Of a stretch of DNA of 64,000 bases, positions 52,158 to 63,597 are shown piece by piece (the first letter of the stretch is position 1; each line of letters begins with the position of its first letter). Under the pieces are notes generated by a model that was not told where the DNA came from, made no database searches, and saw only the letters and a program-made list of their open reading frames with translations. Made by a program: the position numbers and the translations under genes. Origin of the DNA: Lachnospira hominis (ex Liu et al. 2021) (GTDB lineage Bacteria; Bacillota; Clostridia; Lachnospirales; Lachnospiraceae); assembly GCF_014287955.1 (NCBI RefSeq), contig NZ_JACOPD010000008.1:1-64000 (forward strand), given 5' to 3'.

Positions 52158-52522
52158 AAAGTGATTCAACAACAGTAATTAAGAACATGGAGTTTTTAGT
52201 AAAGGAACTTCATAAGGAGTGGGACAGATCGGGTGCTTCTAAGGCATCCGTTATTATTTCCCTTGAGGAAGTAGATGGTATCAATGATAAGTTAAAAGAG
52301 ATTATCTATCAGACACAGAAGTCAGTCGATGAGGATGAGCTGACCTTTAAACAGAGCATTGCAAAGTCCAAGGAGTGCTATGTGATTCTTCGTGTGGTGC
52401 GTAAGATTGCAAAGAAAAAGGATAAATGCGAAAAACAGGCAATCGACAATGAATTTGCAATCGAGCTGGATAAGGATGAGTTAAAGCTATTTAAGGGATT
52501 GTTTGCAGAGATGTTTAAGTAG
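52154..52522 (+). CDS. Conserved hypothetical protein
   Basis: A 122-aa helical, charged protein ([42 protein letters not shown]). It is coupled to the DpnD/PcfM-like gene by a 4-bp overlap and lies 14 bp before the giant helicase gene. There is no domain recognition. Confidence 0.55.
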   Translation: MKSDSTTVIKNMEFLVKELHKEWDRSGASKASVIISLEEVDGINDKLKEIIYQTQKSVDEDELTFKQSIAKSKECYVILRVVRKIAKKKDKCEKQAIDNEFAIELDKDELKLFKGLFAEMFK

Positions 52523-52536
52523 AGGAGGACAAAGGT

Positions 52537-55500
52537 ATGGGCGTTGATATGAAGGTCAAAGCGATATACGATTCTGAAATTGGTAACATCACAAGATCAG
52601 AAAAGAACTGGAAGGATGTGTTAAAGGTTGCAGGTCAGTTATACCGCTATGAATTTGACAATATCGTTATGGTAACAGCTCAGAGACCTCCGGAAAAAAG
52701 CACACTCATGGCAGATTATGATACCTGGAAAAAGGTGGGAAGATATGTAAAGCGTGGTGCGAAAGGCTGTGCTATCTTCCCATCAAGGGCACTGAATCCA
52801 CGCATGAGATATATCTTTGATATCAGTGATACCGGAGGGAAGAATGTCAAACTGACATGGGACCTTGAGGGAGAAAATCTTAAGGATTATGTGGATTTTC
52901 TTGTGTCAGAAGGTCAGATTGAGCAGTACGATAACAGCGACAGGGAGTCTCTAAAAAATATATTAAAACAGTTTACAGGAACAGATGTTTGGCTTATAAT
53001 AAAAGAAGAGTTCGGAGACCGAATGACCGAGCTTATGCAGCTATCAGGTAGTGTGATAAAGGAAGAAAGTAAGAAACGCAATGGCTTACAGCAGGAAATG
53101 GACATGGAGCAGCTTGTATATACAAGTGTCATGTATGCTGTAGGGACGAGATGCGGATTTGACTTATCTGTGCAAGAACAGGATTTTAGTCAGATCGTAA
53201 ATATCAAAGACGAAGAGATCATTTACCGTCTTGGTTCCATTGTATGCGATGTCTCCTGTAGTGTTCTTAGAGAATTTAGTCGTAACTTAAAGGCAATCGA
53301 GAGCGAAAGGAGAATTGGATATGTTAGAAGAAATGACTTACAAGGAAGTGGACGGACTGTTTTATCCGCAGATAGAGATGCCGGACGAGACGGAGGATCT
53401 CACGAAGCTGGGCAAATACGGAAGGATGGCGATGAACTATCTCAAAGAGAACGAGCCGGCAAGATACAAGACGCTGATGAGATTCGGGAAGATGTACGAG
53501 AAGATGTCAGCGGTAGAGGAGGAAGCGAACCAGCTGTACGACCAGTTAGAGATGCAGTATCTGGCGAAGCACAAGCCACAGGATCTGTCATCGACAATGG
53601 AGATGTGGAAGATAAGAGAGCAGGCGAAGATGCAGGCAGAGGAAGTGGTACTGAATCAGATAGTGATGCGATTCCACTAGAATCAGATGATACAGAACTG
53701 AATAGGGAACTTGATGAAATCAATTCATTGGGTGTCAGTAAGGAAGCCGAATATACACAGGCTTCCTTTTTTTTCGACCAGAACGGGCAGGCAAGCATTG
53801 GCACCATTCATACTGAGGATGAAAACAATAATCAGTTTATGCGTCAGTTCGAGCAGGACAGAAAAGCTGCATTAGCAGGTAAATACAATTACCTGAATCC
53901 AAAGAAGTCATCCACAGTACCAAGTGAGTATATCAAACAGGTGCTTATGAGAGGTACAGGTTTTATCGGTGGCAAGGGCAGGGTATGCAAGATTTTTGAA
54001 ACAGAGATTGATGCAGGAACCAGGGCAAAGCGTATCAAAGCAGAATATGGTCAGGGAGGTGCAGGCTGGCCGGTTGACGGACTGGGACTGCACGGATATG
54101 ACACATTTCATGGGAACGGACTGCGTTTTCAGTGGCGAGATGAGGATGGAGAGGTAGAAGGATATGTTTCGTGGAAAGATATCGAAAAAGAGCTTGGTGT
54201 CCTTATTCTTACAGGGGAATACCAGCCTGAGACACCTCGTATTGATGAGCTTGCGATGGACGGACTCCGTGAGGATGATGAGGTCATTGATGCCGAATAC
54301 CGGGAAGTGCAACCGGAGGAGGCAGAATCAGAGATTGATGATTATGCAATACCGGATGAGCCGGAGAGCTATGCTTCTAACAGAGATTATGTAAGTGCAA
54401 AAGGCATGACACCACAGGAAGCTGCCGATGAAGACCGGATGATAACACAGGCAGAATATGGTGCTGAGATAGAAGCTGAAACAACTGAAAAAGATCCATC
54501 AGAATTGCAGTATATTACACCGATTGATTATGCCAAGAGGATAGCAGAGCTTGATGAAGACCTGCGTGATGCAGCTGAGATTCTGGTGACAGATTGCAGC
54601 TGTTACACACCATTTAAAGCATTTCTTATGGATGTTGTGCAGTCTGATTTTGCATTTATGCCCAATAAACTTGACCTTATCAGGGATATCGCATTAGGGA
54701 CAGATAATGCAGAAAGAAAAGCATATTCCAACAATAAGTATGGTCTTGTGGAGTACTCAATCAGAAGCGGATATGTGAAGATCAGCTATAAGAACAGGAA
54801 TGGTGTGCGAAAGGAAGGTGCTCTCGACTGGCGTGAGTTATACGAGATTTTATCCTATATGGTAAAACAGCCATTTTACTGCGGAGAAGACCAGAAGAAG
54901 TATTATCATGAGACAAAGCAGAAGGCTGACAGGGATAAGATGAATCCGGTCTATAAGAGATTCTTTGATATCGAGGATAGTGTAAAAGCCAATCGTCTTG
55001 AAACCAGGGAAAGAGCAATAGCGAATGGCTGGGAAACCAAGATTGATGAGAATGGACATGTGGTTTCAGATGATGCAGTACAGAAAAAACACAACTTCCA
55101 CTACAACCTCTGGGAAATGGAAAAAGGCGGTGCTAAGACCAGATACCAGTGGAATATGGATGCAATCCGCACTTTAAAGCAGATTGAATCAGAGAACAGG
55201 CTTGCCACACCTGAGGAACAGAAAACTCTGTCGAAGTTTGTCGGATGGGGCGGACTGTCACAGGCATTTGATGAGAATAACGCAGGCTGGAGCAAAGAAT
55301 ATGCAGAGCTGAAAGACCTTTTATCTGATGAGGAATACAGTGCTGCAAGGGCAACAGTAAATAACGCCTTTTATACTTCACCGGAGATTGCCATGTGCAT
55401 AAATTCGGCACTTGTCCAGTTTGGTTTCAGAGGCGGCAATGTATTAGAGCCATCTATGGGTATCGGTAACTTCTTTGGAAGTATGCCGGAAACAATGCAT

Positions 55501-58500
55501 GAAGCAAAGCTGTATGGAGTGGAGCTTGACAGCATTTCGGGAAGAATCGCAAAGCAGCTTTATCAGAATGCCAATATCAGTATTACAGGATTTGAGAATA
55601 CCACATATCCGGATAACTTTTTTGATGTAGTTGTCGGAAATGTGCCATTTGGAGATTATAAGGTATTTGATCCGAAGTACAACAAGTATAACTTCCGTAT
55701 CCACGATTATTTTCTGGCAAAAGCACTTGACCAGGTAAGACCGGGAGGCATGGTTGCAGTAATCACCACAAAGGGAACACTTGATAAGGCAAATCCTACT
55801 ATCCGAAAGTATCTGGCTGAAAGAGCAGAGCTTGTGGGAGCAGTAAGACTTCCGAATACTGCATTTAAAGATAATGCAGGAACCGAAGTGACAGCAGATA
55901 TCCTGTTTTTGCAGAAGAGGGAGAGAAAGATTGATATTGAACCTGACTGGGTACACCTTGGTGTAACTGAGAATGGCATTGCAGTCAACTCTTATTTTGC
56001 AGAGCATCCGGAGATGATGCTTGGATCTATGGAATATGACACAAGGATTTACGGACAGGACAGCAGATATACAGTCTGTGTGAATAATGATGAGAACTTC
56101 AATATGTATGAGACTCTCAATAAGGCTATCGGTAATATCAAAGCCCAGATGACAGATTTTGAGAGAGTGGCAGATGAGGCGGAGCAGACGGAGGAAGTTA
56201 TCCCGGCTGATCCGGATGTGAGAAACTACACTTACACATTTTTTGAAGGAAAACTCTATTACAGGGAAAATTCCGAGATGGTAAAAAAAGAAGTATCACA
56301 GACTGCCGAAGAGCGAATCCGAAGCCTTGATGAAATCAGACAGATAACAAGAGAGCTGATTGATATCCAGATGGATGGCTGCAGCGAGGAGGAGCTTTCT
56401 GATAAGCAGAAACTTCTTAATGTAAAATATGATGCCTTCGTAAAGCAGTATGGAGCCATTACTTCAAAAGCAAACAGAATAGCATTCAGGGATGACAGCG
56501 ATTATCCACTTCTTTGCAGCCTTGAGGAAGTAAACGAAGATGGGGAGGTGAAAAAAGCGGATATGTTTTATAAGCAGACGATTAAGGCAAAGACAGTCAT
56601 AGACAGAGTGGAGACCGCTGTGGAAGCATTAAATGTATCCGTCAATGAATTTGGATATGTAAATCTTGCCTATATGCTTTCTATCTATGAGCCGGATATT
56701 ATTAATGCAAAGGAAGAACTTGCAGAAAAGTCCGGACAGACAGTGGATGAGATAACGCTAAGTGATGATGCTTTGGCAGAGCTTAAAAGGGCAGTTCTTG
56801 TGGAAGAGCTGGACGGACTGGTTTTCCTCAATCCAGACCGCTACAACGAGAACAATCCCGACATCGGCTGGGAGACAGCAGACGAGTATCTTTCGGGAAA
56901 TGTGAGAGACAAACTTCGTGTAGCAAAGGCTATGGCGGCTGATACAGACAATCCGCAGGCAGAAAGATTTGCAGGCAATGTGGCAGCACTTGAAAAGGTG
57001 CAGCCGGAATGGATTGAAGCCTCGGATATTGATGTAAAGATTGGTACGACATGGATTGAGTCGCTTGATTATGAGCAGTTTATCTATGAGCTTCTCAATA
57101 CACCAAGAAGAGCAAGGGCAGTCAGAAGCCAGTTTTACAATACAGGCATTCAGGTACACTTAAATAAGATGAGCATGGAATGGTTCATCGAGAATAAGAG
57201 CATGGATAAGCATTCAGTGGCAGCTACTAAGACTTATGGTACAAGCCGCATGGATGCTTATTCTATTTTTGAGGATACGCTGAATCTTAAAACTGTAACA
57301 GTAAGGGACAGGATTGATGACGGTGATGGCAAATATCATTACGAAGTCAATAAGAACGAGACAATGCTTGCAAGGGAAAAGCAGAACATGATCAAGGAGA
57401 AGTTCAAGGAATGGCTGTTTGCAGAGCCGGAGCGAAGACAGAAATATGTGGAGTATTACAACGAGACATTCAATAACATCCGTCTGCGTGAGTATGATGG
57501 AAGTCACTTACAGTTTCCGGGAATGAATCCGGCGATTGAGTTAAAGCCACATCAGAAGAATGCGGTGGCAAGAATCCTTCTTGGAGGAAACACCCTGTTG
57601 GCACACTGCGTTGGTGCCGGAAAGTCCTTTGAGATGATGGCTGCCTGCATGGAGCAGAAGAGACTCGGACTTGCCAATAAGACGATCATGGTTGTTCCAA
57701 AGCCACTTATCGGTCAGACGGCATCAGAGTTTTTAAGGCTTTATCCGTCAGCAAATATCCTGGTTGCCACAGAGCGTGATTTTGAAAAGAGCCGCAGGAA
57801 GCAGTTCGTATCAAGGATTGCAACAGGTGACTATGACTGTATCATCATGTCGCACTCGCAGTTTGAAAAAATCCCGATCTCAGCAGAGAGAAAGGAAAGA
57901 ATGCTCAATGAGCAGATTGATGAAATCAGCTATGCGATTGATGAGATGAAGGAGCGTAACGGGGAGCGTTGGACTGTAAAACAGATGGAAAGCCAGAAGA
58001 AAAAGCTGGAGGAGCAGCTGAAATCCTTATCAGATGAGAGCAGGAAGGATGACCTTATAACCTTTGAGGAACTTGGTGTGGACTCTATCATGGTTGACGA
58101 AGCGCACAATTTTAAGAACCTTGCGATTTTTTCCAAGATGAATAATGTGTCAGGTATCAGCAGCAGTGGAGCGAAGAAGTCAACGGATATGCAGCTTAAA
58201 TGCCAGTATTTGTCTGAGATAAATGATGGCAGAGGCATTGTGTTTGCGACAGGTACGCCAATATCCAATACCATGTGTGAGATGTATGTCATGCAGCTTT
58301 ACTTACAGAAAGCGGCACTTGAAGAGATGGGGATTTATCACTTTGATTCATGGGCAGCGAACTTTGGTGAAGTGACAACAGCACTTGAGCTTACTGTAGA
58401 GGGAAGCGGTTTCCGTTTTAAGAGCAGGTTTAATAAGTTTACGAATCTGCCGGAGCTTATGAATATCTTTAGAGAGGTAGCTGATGTGCAGACCGCAGAC

Positions 58501-60069
58501 ATGCTTGACCTTGATGTGCCAGCCCTCAGAGGAGGCAAGCCTATTATTGTGGAGTCGGAGCCTGACTGGTATGTGAAGCAGGTTATGGAAGACTTTGTTG
58601 TGAGGGCAGAGCGTATCAGAGGTGGTGGAGTTGATCCAAGTGTGGATAACTTCTTAAAGATTACCCATGAGGCAAGACTTCTTGGAACAGATGCAAGACT
58701 GATTGATAAGGATGCACCAAATAATCCTGACGGAAAGCTCAATAAGGTAGCAGAAAATGTGTGGAAAGAATATGAGAAAGGAAATGCCAACGGTCATATA
58801 GGCTGCCAGCTTATTTTTTCGGATATCGGCACACCGGGACCGGATAAGGACTTCACTATTTATGATTATCTGAAGGAAACTCTTATCCAGTATGGTATTC
58901 CGGCAGAAGAGATAGCATTTATCCATGATGCCAAGACAGATGCACAGAGGGATGCACTTTTTAAGGAGATGAGGACAGGTAAAAAGAAAGTTCTTATTGG
59001 TTCAACGGACAAGTGTGGAACGGGTGTCAATGTGCAGACACACCTTGTTGCAATGCATCATGTGGATTGTCCGTGGAAGCCTTCTTCTATTGAACAGAGG
59101 GAAGGACGAGGCATACGACAAGGCAACGAAAATGAAGAGGTGGCAATCTACAGATATGTCACCAAAGGAACCTTTGATGCATACAACTGGTCGCTCGTTG
59201 AAAATAAGCAGCGTTTCATCAGTCAGGTTATGACAAGCAAGGCAGTAAGCCGAAGCTGCGAGGATATCGACGAGGCAACACTTTCCTATGCAGAGATTAA
59301 GGCGGTTGCCACAGGTAATCCTTTGATCAAAGAAAAGATGGAGATTGACAATGATGTCCAGAGATTAAAGCTCTTAAAGGCATCCTATGACAATCAGAGA
59401 TATGGACTTCAGGACAACTTTATGATTAAGTACCCGAAGCTCATTAAGACAGCAACAGAAAAGCTTGCCAATGTCCGTGAGGATGTAAAGGCAAGGGATA
59501 AGGAGCTGATTGATAATCCGGAATTTGCCATTACTATAGGCAAAGCAACTTACACTGAGCGTGTGGATGGCGGAACGATGATGCTTGAAGCAATCAGCAA
59601 ATGCAAGACCGGAGAGACAACTGCAATCGGCAAGTTCCATGGATTTGAGCTGCTTGTGGAAAAGAACTTCCTTGACATCAATTATATGGTGCTTCGTGGA
59701 AAGACTGAGTACAAGGCAGAACTTTCCACAAGTCCGGTCGGCAGCATGGTAAAGCTGGAAAACCTGTTCAATGGACTCCATGAGAACATTGATTTCTTAG
59801 AAAAGAAGATTGAGCAGTACCAGAATGACCTTGAAGCTTCAAAGGCAGAGTATGACAAGCCATTTGCATACAGCAAGGAACTGGAAGAAAAACTGGCAAG
59901 GCAGTGTGAACTGAATGCTCAGCTTGACCTTGAGAACGCAAAGGCTGTGGATGCAGACCTGAGCGGACCGGAGAAAGAAAGAGAAACAGATGACAGGATG
60001 GAATCTGCAGCAATTGTGGCAGAGGATAAAGGTGCTTATCCAGCCGACAGAGAGGGCAGAACACGATAG
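52537..60069 (+). CDS. Giant N6-adenine methylase-like and SNF2/DEAD helicase protein
   Basis: This 2510-aa protein has an N-terminal LtrC/ArdC-like region ([32 protein letters not shown]). A low-complexity Arg/Gly/Asp/Glu linker (about 250-400) follows, then a methylase fold with [10 protein letters not shown] (971-980) and GNVPF (1034-1038, an NPPY-like motif). The SF2 helicase has GAGKS (1693-1697), DEAH (1854-1857), ATGTPISNT and [10 protein letters not shown] (from 2187), and the C-terminus is a coiled coil. Such proteins are standard in clostridial conjugative elements and may protect or process incoming DNA; the activity is unproven. The linker region is encoded over a complete tnpV gene in another frame. 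Confidence 0.85.
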   Translation: MGVDMKVKAIYDSEIGNITRSEKNWKDVLKVAGQLYRYEFDNIVMVTAQRPPEKSTLMADYDTWKKVGRYVKRGAKGCAIFPSRALNPRMRYIFDISDTGGKNVKLTWDLEGENLKDYVDFLVSEGQIEQYDNSDRESLKNILKQFTGTDVWLIIKEEFGDRMTELMQLSGSVIKEESKKRNGLQQEMDMEQLVYTSVMYAVGTRCGFDLSVQEQDFSQIVNIKDEEIIYRLGSIVCDVSCSVLREFSRNLKAIESERRIGYVRRNDLQGSGRTVLSADRDAGRDGGSHEAGQIRKDGDELSQRERAGKIQDADEIREDVREDVSGRGGSEPAVRPVRDAVSGEAQATGSVIDNGDVEDKRAGEDAGRGSGTESDSDAIPLESDDTELNRELDEINSLGVSKEAEYTQASFFFDQNGQASIGTIHTEDENNNQFMRQFEQDRKAALAGKYNYLNPKKSSTVPSEYIKQVLMRGTGFIGGKGRVCKIFETEIDAGTRAKRIKAEYGQGGAGWPVDGLGLHGYDTFHGNGLRFQWRDEDGEVEGYVSWKDIEKELGVLILTGEYQPETPRIDELAMDGLREDDEVIDAEYREVQPEEAESEIDDYAIPDEPESYASNRDYVSAKGMTPQEAADEDRMITQAEYGAEIEAETTEKDPSELQYITPIDYAKRIAELDEDLRDAAEILVTDCSCYTPFKAFLMDVVQSDFAFMPNKLDLIRDIALGTDNAERKAYSNNKYGLVEYSIRSGYVKISYKNRNGVRKEGALDWRELYEILSYMVKQPFYCGEDQKKYYHETKQKADRDKMNPVYKRFFDIEDSVKANRLETRERAIANGWETKIDENGHVVSDDAVQKKHNFHYNLWEMEKGGAKTRYQWNMDAIRTLKQIESENRLATPEEQKTLSKFVGWGGLSQAFDENNAGWSKEYAELKDLLSDEEYSAARATVNNAFYTSPEIAMCINSALVQFGFRGGNVLEPSMGIGNFFGSMPETMHEAKLYGVELDSISGRIAKQLYQNANISITGFENTTYPDNFFDVVVGNVPFGDYKVFDPKYNKYNFRIHDYFLAKALDQVRPGGMVAVITTKGTLDKANPTIRKYLAERAELVGAVRLPNTAFKDNAGTEVTADILFLQKRERKIDIEPDWVHLGVTENGIAVNSYFAEHPEMMLGSMEYDTRIYGQDSRYTVCVNNDENFNMYETLNKAIGNIKAQMTDFERVADEAEQTEEVIPADPDVRNYTYTFFEGKLYYRENSEMVKKEVSQTAEERIRSLDEIRQITRELIDIQMDGCSEEELSDKQKLLNVKYDAFVKQYGAITSKANRIAFRDDSDYPLLCSLEEVNEDGEVKKADMFYKQTIKAKTVIDRVETAVEALNVSVNEFGYVNLAYMLSIYEPDIINAKEELAEKSGQTVDEITLSDDALAELKRAVLVEELDGLVFLNPDRYNENNPDIGWETADEYLSGNVRDKLRVAKAMAADTDNPQAERFAGNVAALEKVQPEWIEASDIDVKIGTTWIESLDYEQFIYELLNTPRRARAVRSQFYNTGIQVHLNKMSMEWFIENKSMDKHSVAATKTYGTSRMDAYSIFEDTLNLKTVTVRDRIDDGDGKYHYEVNKNETMLAREKQNMIKEKFKEWLFAEPERRQKYVEYYNETFNNIRLREYDGSHLQFPGMNPAIELKPHQKNAVARILLGGNTLLAHCVGAGKSFEMMAACMEQKRLGLANKTIMVVPKPLIGQTASEFLRLYPSANILVATERDFEKSRRKQFVSRIATGDYDCIIMSHSQFEKIPISAERKERMLNEQIDEISYAIDEMKERNGERWTVKQMESQKKKLEEQLKSLSDESRKDDLITFEELGVDSIMVDEAHNFKNLAIFSKMNNVSGISSSGAKKSTDMQLKCQYLSEINDGRGIVFATGTPISNTMCEMYVMQLYLQKAALEEMGIYHFDSWAANFGEVTTALELTVEGSGFRFKSRFNKFTNLPELMNIFREVADVQTADMLDLDVPALRGGKPIIVESEPDWYVKQVMEDFVVRAERIRGGGVDPSVDNFLKITHEARLLGTDARLIDKDAPNNPDGKLNKVAENVWKEYEKGNANGHIGCQLIFSDIGTPGPDKDFTIYDYLKETLIQYGIPAEEIAFIHDAKTDAQRDALFKEMRTGKKKVLIGSTDKCGTGVNVQTHLVAMHHVDCPWKPSSIEQREGRGIRQGNENEEVAIYRYVTKGTFDAYNWSLVENKQRFISQVMTSKAVSRSCEDIDEATLSYAEIKAVATGNPLIKEKMEIDNDVQRLKLLKASYDNQRYGLQDNFMIKYPKLIKTATEKLANVREDVKARDKELIDNPEFAITIGKATYTERVDGGTMMLEAISKCKTGETTAIGKFHGFELLVEKNFLDINYMVLRGKTEYKAELSTSPVGSMVKLENLFNGLHENIDFLEKKIEQYQNDLEASKAEYDKPFAYSKELEEKLARQCELNAQLDLENAKAVDADLSGPEKERETDDRMESAAIVAEDKGAYPADREGRTR
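53321..53680 (+). CDS. tnpV: TnpV-like protein overprinted inside the helicase gene
   Basis: In the +1 frame relative to the surrounding gene there is a 119-aa ORF with its own site (AAAGGAGA at 53306-53312, ATG 53321). The sequence ([70 protein letters not shown]) follows the TnpV family, small proteins of clostridial transposons of unknown function. The frame of the large gene across these 360 bases is low-complexity, so the ordered protein is the TnpV one. Both readings are open throughout. I think both are translated. Confidence 0.7.
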   Translation: MLEEMTYKEVDGLFYPQIEMPDETEDLTKLGKYGRMAMNYLKENEPARYKTLMRFGKMYEKMSAVEEEANQLYDQLEMQYLAKHKPQDLSSTMEMWKIREQAKMQAEEVVLNQIVMRFH

Positions 60070-60082
60070 GAGAGTGAATAAT

Positions 60083-60700
60083 ATGAGCATAAGAAAAGTG
60101 GTCGCAGGACTACTGATTACAGCAGGGATTGCCATTATGGCAGTCCCTTTTTTCTGGCGGGCAACAGGAGAAAAACAGACAGAACAGCTCATAAGTGAAT
60201 TTGAGCAGACATTGGAGGATGATTACGATGAAGAAACAGGTGTGGAGGAAGAGCAAACCTCCATTAGTGAAGAGGATGAAGCCATTTTTAAAGAAGGCGG
60301 TGTTATCGGTATCATTGAGATACCGGGCATAGATATCCGGTATCCGGTAATGGAAGGAACCACAAGTAAAGTGCTTAATGCCGGGATCGGTCATATAGAA
60401 GAAACAGCAGGGATTGGGGAGAGTGGCAACTGTGTATTGTGCGGTCACAATGGCAGCAGATATGGCACATTTTTTACACCACTAAGTCAGATATCCATAG
60501 GTGATGAAGTAATGATAACCGACAAAAATGGACAGAAGCATATCTATGAGGTAACAGAGACAGATGTAGTAAATCCGTATGATAACAGCATCAAGACACA
60601 GGGTGATGAAAAAGAACTAACTCTTTTTACCTGTTCCCAGAAAGGAACCATGCGTTTTGTAGTCAGGTGCATTTATAAGGAGGCGGAGATGGATGAATAA
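60083..60700 (+). CDS. Sortase (class D-like) of the conjugative element
   Basis: This 205-aa membrane transpeptidase has an N-terminal span (VVAGLLITAGIAIMAVPFFW), an acidic linker, then the sortase barrel: GIIEIPGIDIRYPVMEGT, catalytic H122 (CVLCGHNGSRYGTFF), C184 (LTLFTCSQ) and R191 (MRFVVRC). The triad is complete. The likely substrate is the LPQTG adhesin at 24463-29841. ATG 60083 follows AGGAGAG. It overlaps the next gene by 8 bp. The class is judged from size and motifs and could also be called class B-like. Confidence 0.85.
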   Translation: MSIRKVVAGLLITAGIAIMAVPFFWRATGEKQTEQLISEFEQTLEDDYDEETGVEEEQTSISEEDEAIFKEGGVIGIIEIPGIDIRYPVMEGTTSKVLNAGIGHIEETAGIGESGNCVLCGHNGSRYGTFFTPLSQISIGDEVMITDKNGQKHIYEVTETDVVNPYDNSIKTQGDEKELTLFTCSQKGTMRFVVRCIYKEAEMDE

Positions 60701-61061
60701 GAGATACCGGTTAGGTGAGATAGAAGAGGCAGTATCGGAAATGGAAGAGCTAATTGACATCGAGGATGATATTGCAGAGATTGATGATGAATTTCAGATA
60801 GTCGTAAGCGGCTGGTCTGTGTATGTCGAAAGCCTGAATCTGACACTCAGACAGGGAATAGCCTGTGTATGGGATGCAGTGGAAGGATTATTTATGCCTG
60901 ATTTTGATGTGACCATCGTGTATGAGGGGAACATTGAAACACAGGAGTGGCTCTACTATGAGCAGGACGGAATGGTCGTTACACTTGGCAACTGGTTAAA
61001 TGGCAGATTGTCTTGTGAACAGATAGAACAGCTTTGGTGTGAGTTTATCATACCGGAGTAA
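60693..61061 (+). CDS. Conserved hypothetical acidic protein
   Basis: A 122-aa protein (RLGEIEEAVSEMEELIDIEDD, SGWSVYVESLNLTLRQGIACV). The start overlaps the sortase stop, so it is coexpressed. There is no signal peptide and no recognised family. Confidence 0.55.
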   Translation: MNKRYRLGEIEEAVSEMEELIDIEDDIAEIDDEFQIVVSGWSVYVESLNLTLRQGIACVWDAVEGLFMPDFDVTIVYEGNIETQEWLYYEQDGMVVTLGNWLNGRLSCEQIEQLWCEFIIPE

Positions 61062-61094
61062 AACAAAGAACAAAAAGAAAGCGAGGAATAGCAT

Positions 61095-61784
61095 ATGAAG
61101 TATTCAATTAAGGTAAACGAAGTAAGGGCAAAAGAGGGCAGCAATATCAAAGGATTTGCAACAGTGGTATTCGGTGATTCATTTAAGATCACCAATATTG
61201 CAATCCTTGAGAATAAGGATAAGGGAGAGCTTTTCGTATCAATGCCAAGATACCGCTCCAATGAGCGTGATGAAAGCAACGGTGTGATCTATAAGGATGT
61301 GTGCAATCCTATTACAGCAGAGTTTCGAGAGGAACTCTATACCAATATCCTTGATGCCTATGCAAGAATTAAGGAACCGGAGAAAGAGGAGACACAGAAG
61401 CAGGAGCGTACACAGGAAATGCCGGAGTTTTCCGTAACTGTGACACCTTATGAGAGGGAAGGTAGTAACATCAAGGGACTTGCACGCATTTATTTTGAAA
61501 ACAGTTTCATCGTAAATAATATCAATATCGTGCAGGGTAAAGAGAAAATCTTTGTATCAATGCCTTCTTATAAGACAAAGCAGGTGGATGAGCAGGGCAA
61601 GCCAATCTATCAGGATGTCTGCTATCCGGTCACAAAGGATTTCAGGGAAAAACTCTATAATGAGATTATCTCTGAATATGAGAAAGCAAAGGATAAGAGC
61701 AACGAAAAGGCAAGAGAGAGTGCAGAGAAACATCATGGCAATCCCGATAAAGAGAAGGACAAAGAGGCGACGCCCTTTCGATAA
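61095..61784 (+). CDS. Tandem SpoVG-like protein
   Basis: This 229-aa protein contains two copies of a SpoVG-like domain. Copy 1 runs about 1-90 (VNEVRAKEGSNIKGFATVVFGDSFKITNI) and copy 2 about 110-200 (VTPYEREGSNIKGLARIYFENSFIVNNI). Both have the FVSMPRYR/FVSMPSYK motif and a DVCNPIT/DVCYPVT segment. SpoVG binds nucleic acids and acts as a global regulator; septation proteins of this family are single-domain. The duplication and a charged C-terminal tail distinguish this form. GCGAGG precedes ATG 61095. Confidence 0.8.
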   Translation: MKYSIKVNEVRAKEGSNIKGFATVVFGDSFKITNIAILENKDKGELFVSMPRYRSNERDESNGVIYKDVCNPITAEFREELYTNILDAYARIKEPEKEETQKQERTQEMPEFSVTVTPYEREGSNIKGLARIYFENSFIVNNINIVQGKEKIFVSMPSYKTKQVDEQGKPIYQDVCYPVTKDFREKLYNEIISEYEKAKDKSNEKARESAEKHHGNPDKEKDKEATPFR

Positions 61785-61844
61785 TCAGTAATCAGAGTAC
61801 AGGGGCGGCCAAGGCTGCCCCATTTACAGAATGGAGGAAACAGA

Positions 61845-62771
61845 ATGGATATGGAAGCAGGAAAAACACTTACCAATGAGGAGGTTATAAGGGAACTTCT
61901 CAAATTACTAAAAAAGAATACCATGAAAGAGCAGGCAAATGATGTATTTGAAATATGCAGTTATGTGGATGGTCTGGAGAAAAAGATTGATTCCATGATG
62001 GAAGAACTCACCAACATGCAGAACCAGATCAAAGAAATGCAGGAAGATACACTTGTCAATAATGCAAAAAAGGCATTGTCAGAAGCACAGGAGCGACTTA
62101 ATACCAGATGTGAGCAGATAAAGTCACAGGTATTAGAAGTGAAAGAACAGGTCAAATCTACAGCAAAGAGCATAGTTGATGAAGCAAAGGCAAAGGGAAG
62201 AACTGCATTATACAGGGTGTCGGAGTTCTTAGCAATTAAGAAAAGGCTTCTTGATATCCGAGAGAATGTAAGAGGTGCAATCAAGACCACGGATAAGGAT
62301 ATAGCAAAGACAGCGCTTCTTACAAAAGGATTTCGTGAAGCTGGTCAGACAGCAGCTAATGCATTCCGTACTTTTGCTGACAAGCCAGAGGTGGATTATT
62401 CACAGAAAGAGCAGAAACATCCCATTACAAAGGCGGTGCTTGCACCTATGAAAGCAGTGAGAAAGTTGTTTGTATCAATGGAGCTGCATTTGGATGCATC
62501 TATAGATAAGCTGGATAATCTGGCTATGAATGTGCAGCTTGATAAGGAAAAGTATATGGAGAATGTGAAAACAAAGGAACAGGAACAGACAGAGCCGGAG
62601 AGGGCAGAAGCTGAGCGAGTGGAAGCAGAGGTTGTATATTCACCGATGGTTGCTGAACCACAGGAGTATCAGTATAATGCAGATGCATTTGATGCTAGAG
62701 GTGTGGATGAGGTGAAGCAGGAAGCGGCACATAAGGAAGTATCAAAGGTAAGAGAAGATAAAGCCAGATAG
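61845..62771 (+). CDS. DUF6674-like coiled-coil protein
   Basis: This 308-aa protein begins NEEVIRELLKLLKKNTM and has a coiled coil over about 40-120 (KKIDSMMEELTNMQNQIKEM). A basic helical middle (KAVLAPMKAVRKLFVSMELHL) and an acidic Glu/Pro-rich tail follow. I associate the N-terminal pattern with DUF6674 proteins at the ends of such elements; the function is unknown. A hairpin GGGGC.GCC/GGC.GCCCC (61802-61821) lies before it and a terminator after it, so it is the last gene of the operon. Confidence 0.6.
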   Translation: MDMEAGKTLTNEEVIRELLKLLKKNTMKEQANDVFEICSYVDGLEKKIDSMMEELTNMQNQIKEMQEDTLVNNAKKALSEAQERLNTRCEQIKSQVLEVKEQVKSTAKSIVDEAKAKGRTALYRVSEFLAIKKRLLDIRENVRGAIKTTDKDIAKTALLTKGFREAGQTAANAFRTFADKPEVDYSQKEQKHPITKAVLAPMKAVRKLFVSMELHLDASIDKLDNLAMNVQLDKEKYMENVKTKEQEQTEPERAEAERVEAEVVYSPMVAEPQEYQYNADAFDARGVDEVKQEAAHKEVSKVREDKAR

Positions 62772-62777
62772 TTTTGA

Positions 62778-62807
62778 GGACGTGGGAGAGATTCTGCGTC
62801 CTTTTTT
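62778..62807 (+). terminator. Terminator at the end of the element C operon
   Basis: GGACG (62778-62782) pairs with CGTCC (62797-62801), followed by six T. It is the last element-type feature I can identify. Confidence 0.65.
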
Positions 62808-62906
62808 AGTGCGGATCAATTTGATAGATGTTATAATGTGAAAAGATAAATGCGAAACATGCGCTATACTAGCAAAAGTTATTAATTATATAAAGGTGGG
62901 AGAAAT

Positions 62907-63593
62907 TTGGCAAAAAGTAAAAAGACAAAAACACATAAAAAGATAGATGGTCAGCTTTTACAGATGAACAAGAAGTTTAGTAATCTCAAGATGAAACAGA
63001 AGGATAAGATTACAGGCTGGGTGTATGAAGAATATAAAAAATATGTAGCAGAACATGAAAAAGCCCCGGATTCATTAGCTGATGAACAGATTGTTGAAGC
63101 TGTACTTGATAAGATAAATGAGGCACAAATCTGGATACCAGATGGAGAGATATACGATTATTATCGAAGAAAGAAACCACAACTTCAGAAGAGGCTTGAT
63201 AGTGAAAAGTTGATTGAGTTTAAATCATATGTCAGCTTTTATAAGAGCATTGTTGATCAGGACAGGGCATCCGTTGTTATATGCAATCTCAAACATGAGA
63301 TTATCTACATGAATCCGGCAGCTGTTACCAGCTATGCGAAGCGAGGAGGCGACAAACTTATCGGAAGAAGCCTGTTAGACTGCCATAATCCGGAATCAAG
63401 AGATAGAATACAGCAGGTAGTGGACTGGTTTGCAGCAGATGAAAGACATAATATCGTTTATACTTTTCATAATGAGAAACAGAATAAAGATGTTTACATG
63501 GTGGCACTCAGAGATGAGGGTAATCTGATAGGATATTATGAGAAACATGAATATCGAAATTCAGAAACCATGAAACCATACGATTTGTGGTGA
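62907..63593 (+). CDS. PAS-domain protein
   Basis: This 228-aa protein has a basic, helical N-terminal region (GQLLQMNKKFSNLKMKQKD, ITGWVYEEYKKYVAEH) and a C-terminal PAS-like sensor domain (RASVVICNLKHEIIYMNPAAV, LIGRSLLDCHNPESRDRI, NLIGYYEKHEYR). It has no kinase or output domain, so it may be a ligand-binding or partner-binding protein. TTG 62907 is the start, behind GGTGGGAGA. A chromosomal origin is possible since the genes here no longer belong to recognised transfer families. Confidence 0.65.
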   Translation: MAKSKKTKTHKKIDGQLLQMNKKFSNLKMKQKDKITGWVYEEYKKYVAEHEKAPDSLADEQIVEAVLDKINEAQIWIPDGEIYDYYRRKKPQLQKRLDSEKLIEFKSYVSFYKSIVDQDRASVVICNLKHEIIYMNPAAVTSYAKRGGDKLIGRSLLDCHNPESRDRIQQVVDWFAADERHNIVYTFHNEKQNKDVYMVALRDEGNLIGYYEKHEYRNSETMKPYDLW

Positions 63594-63597
63594 TGAT

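Noticed and set aside
55444..56007. 187-codon minus-strand frame inside the methylase-helicase gene
   Set aside because: Antisense shadow of the methylase domain; no ribosome binding site and Cys/Ser-rich composition.
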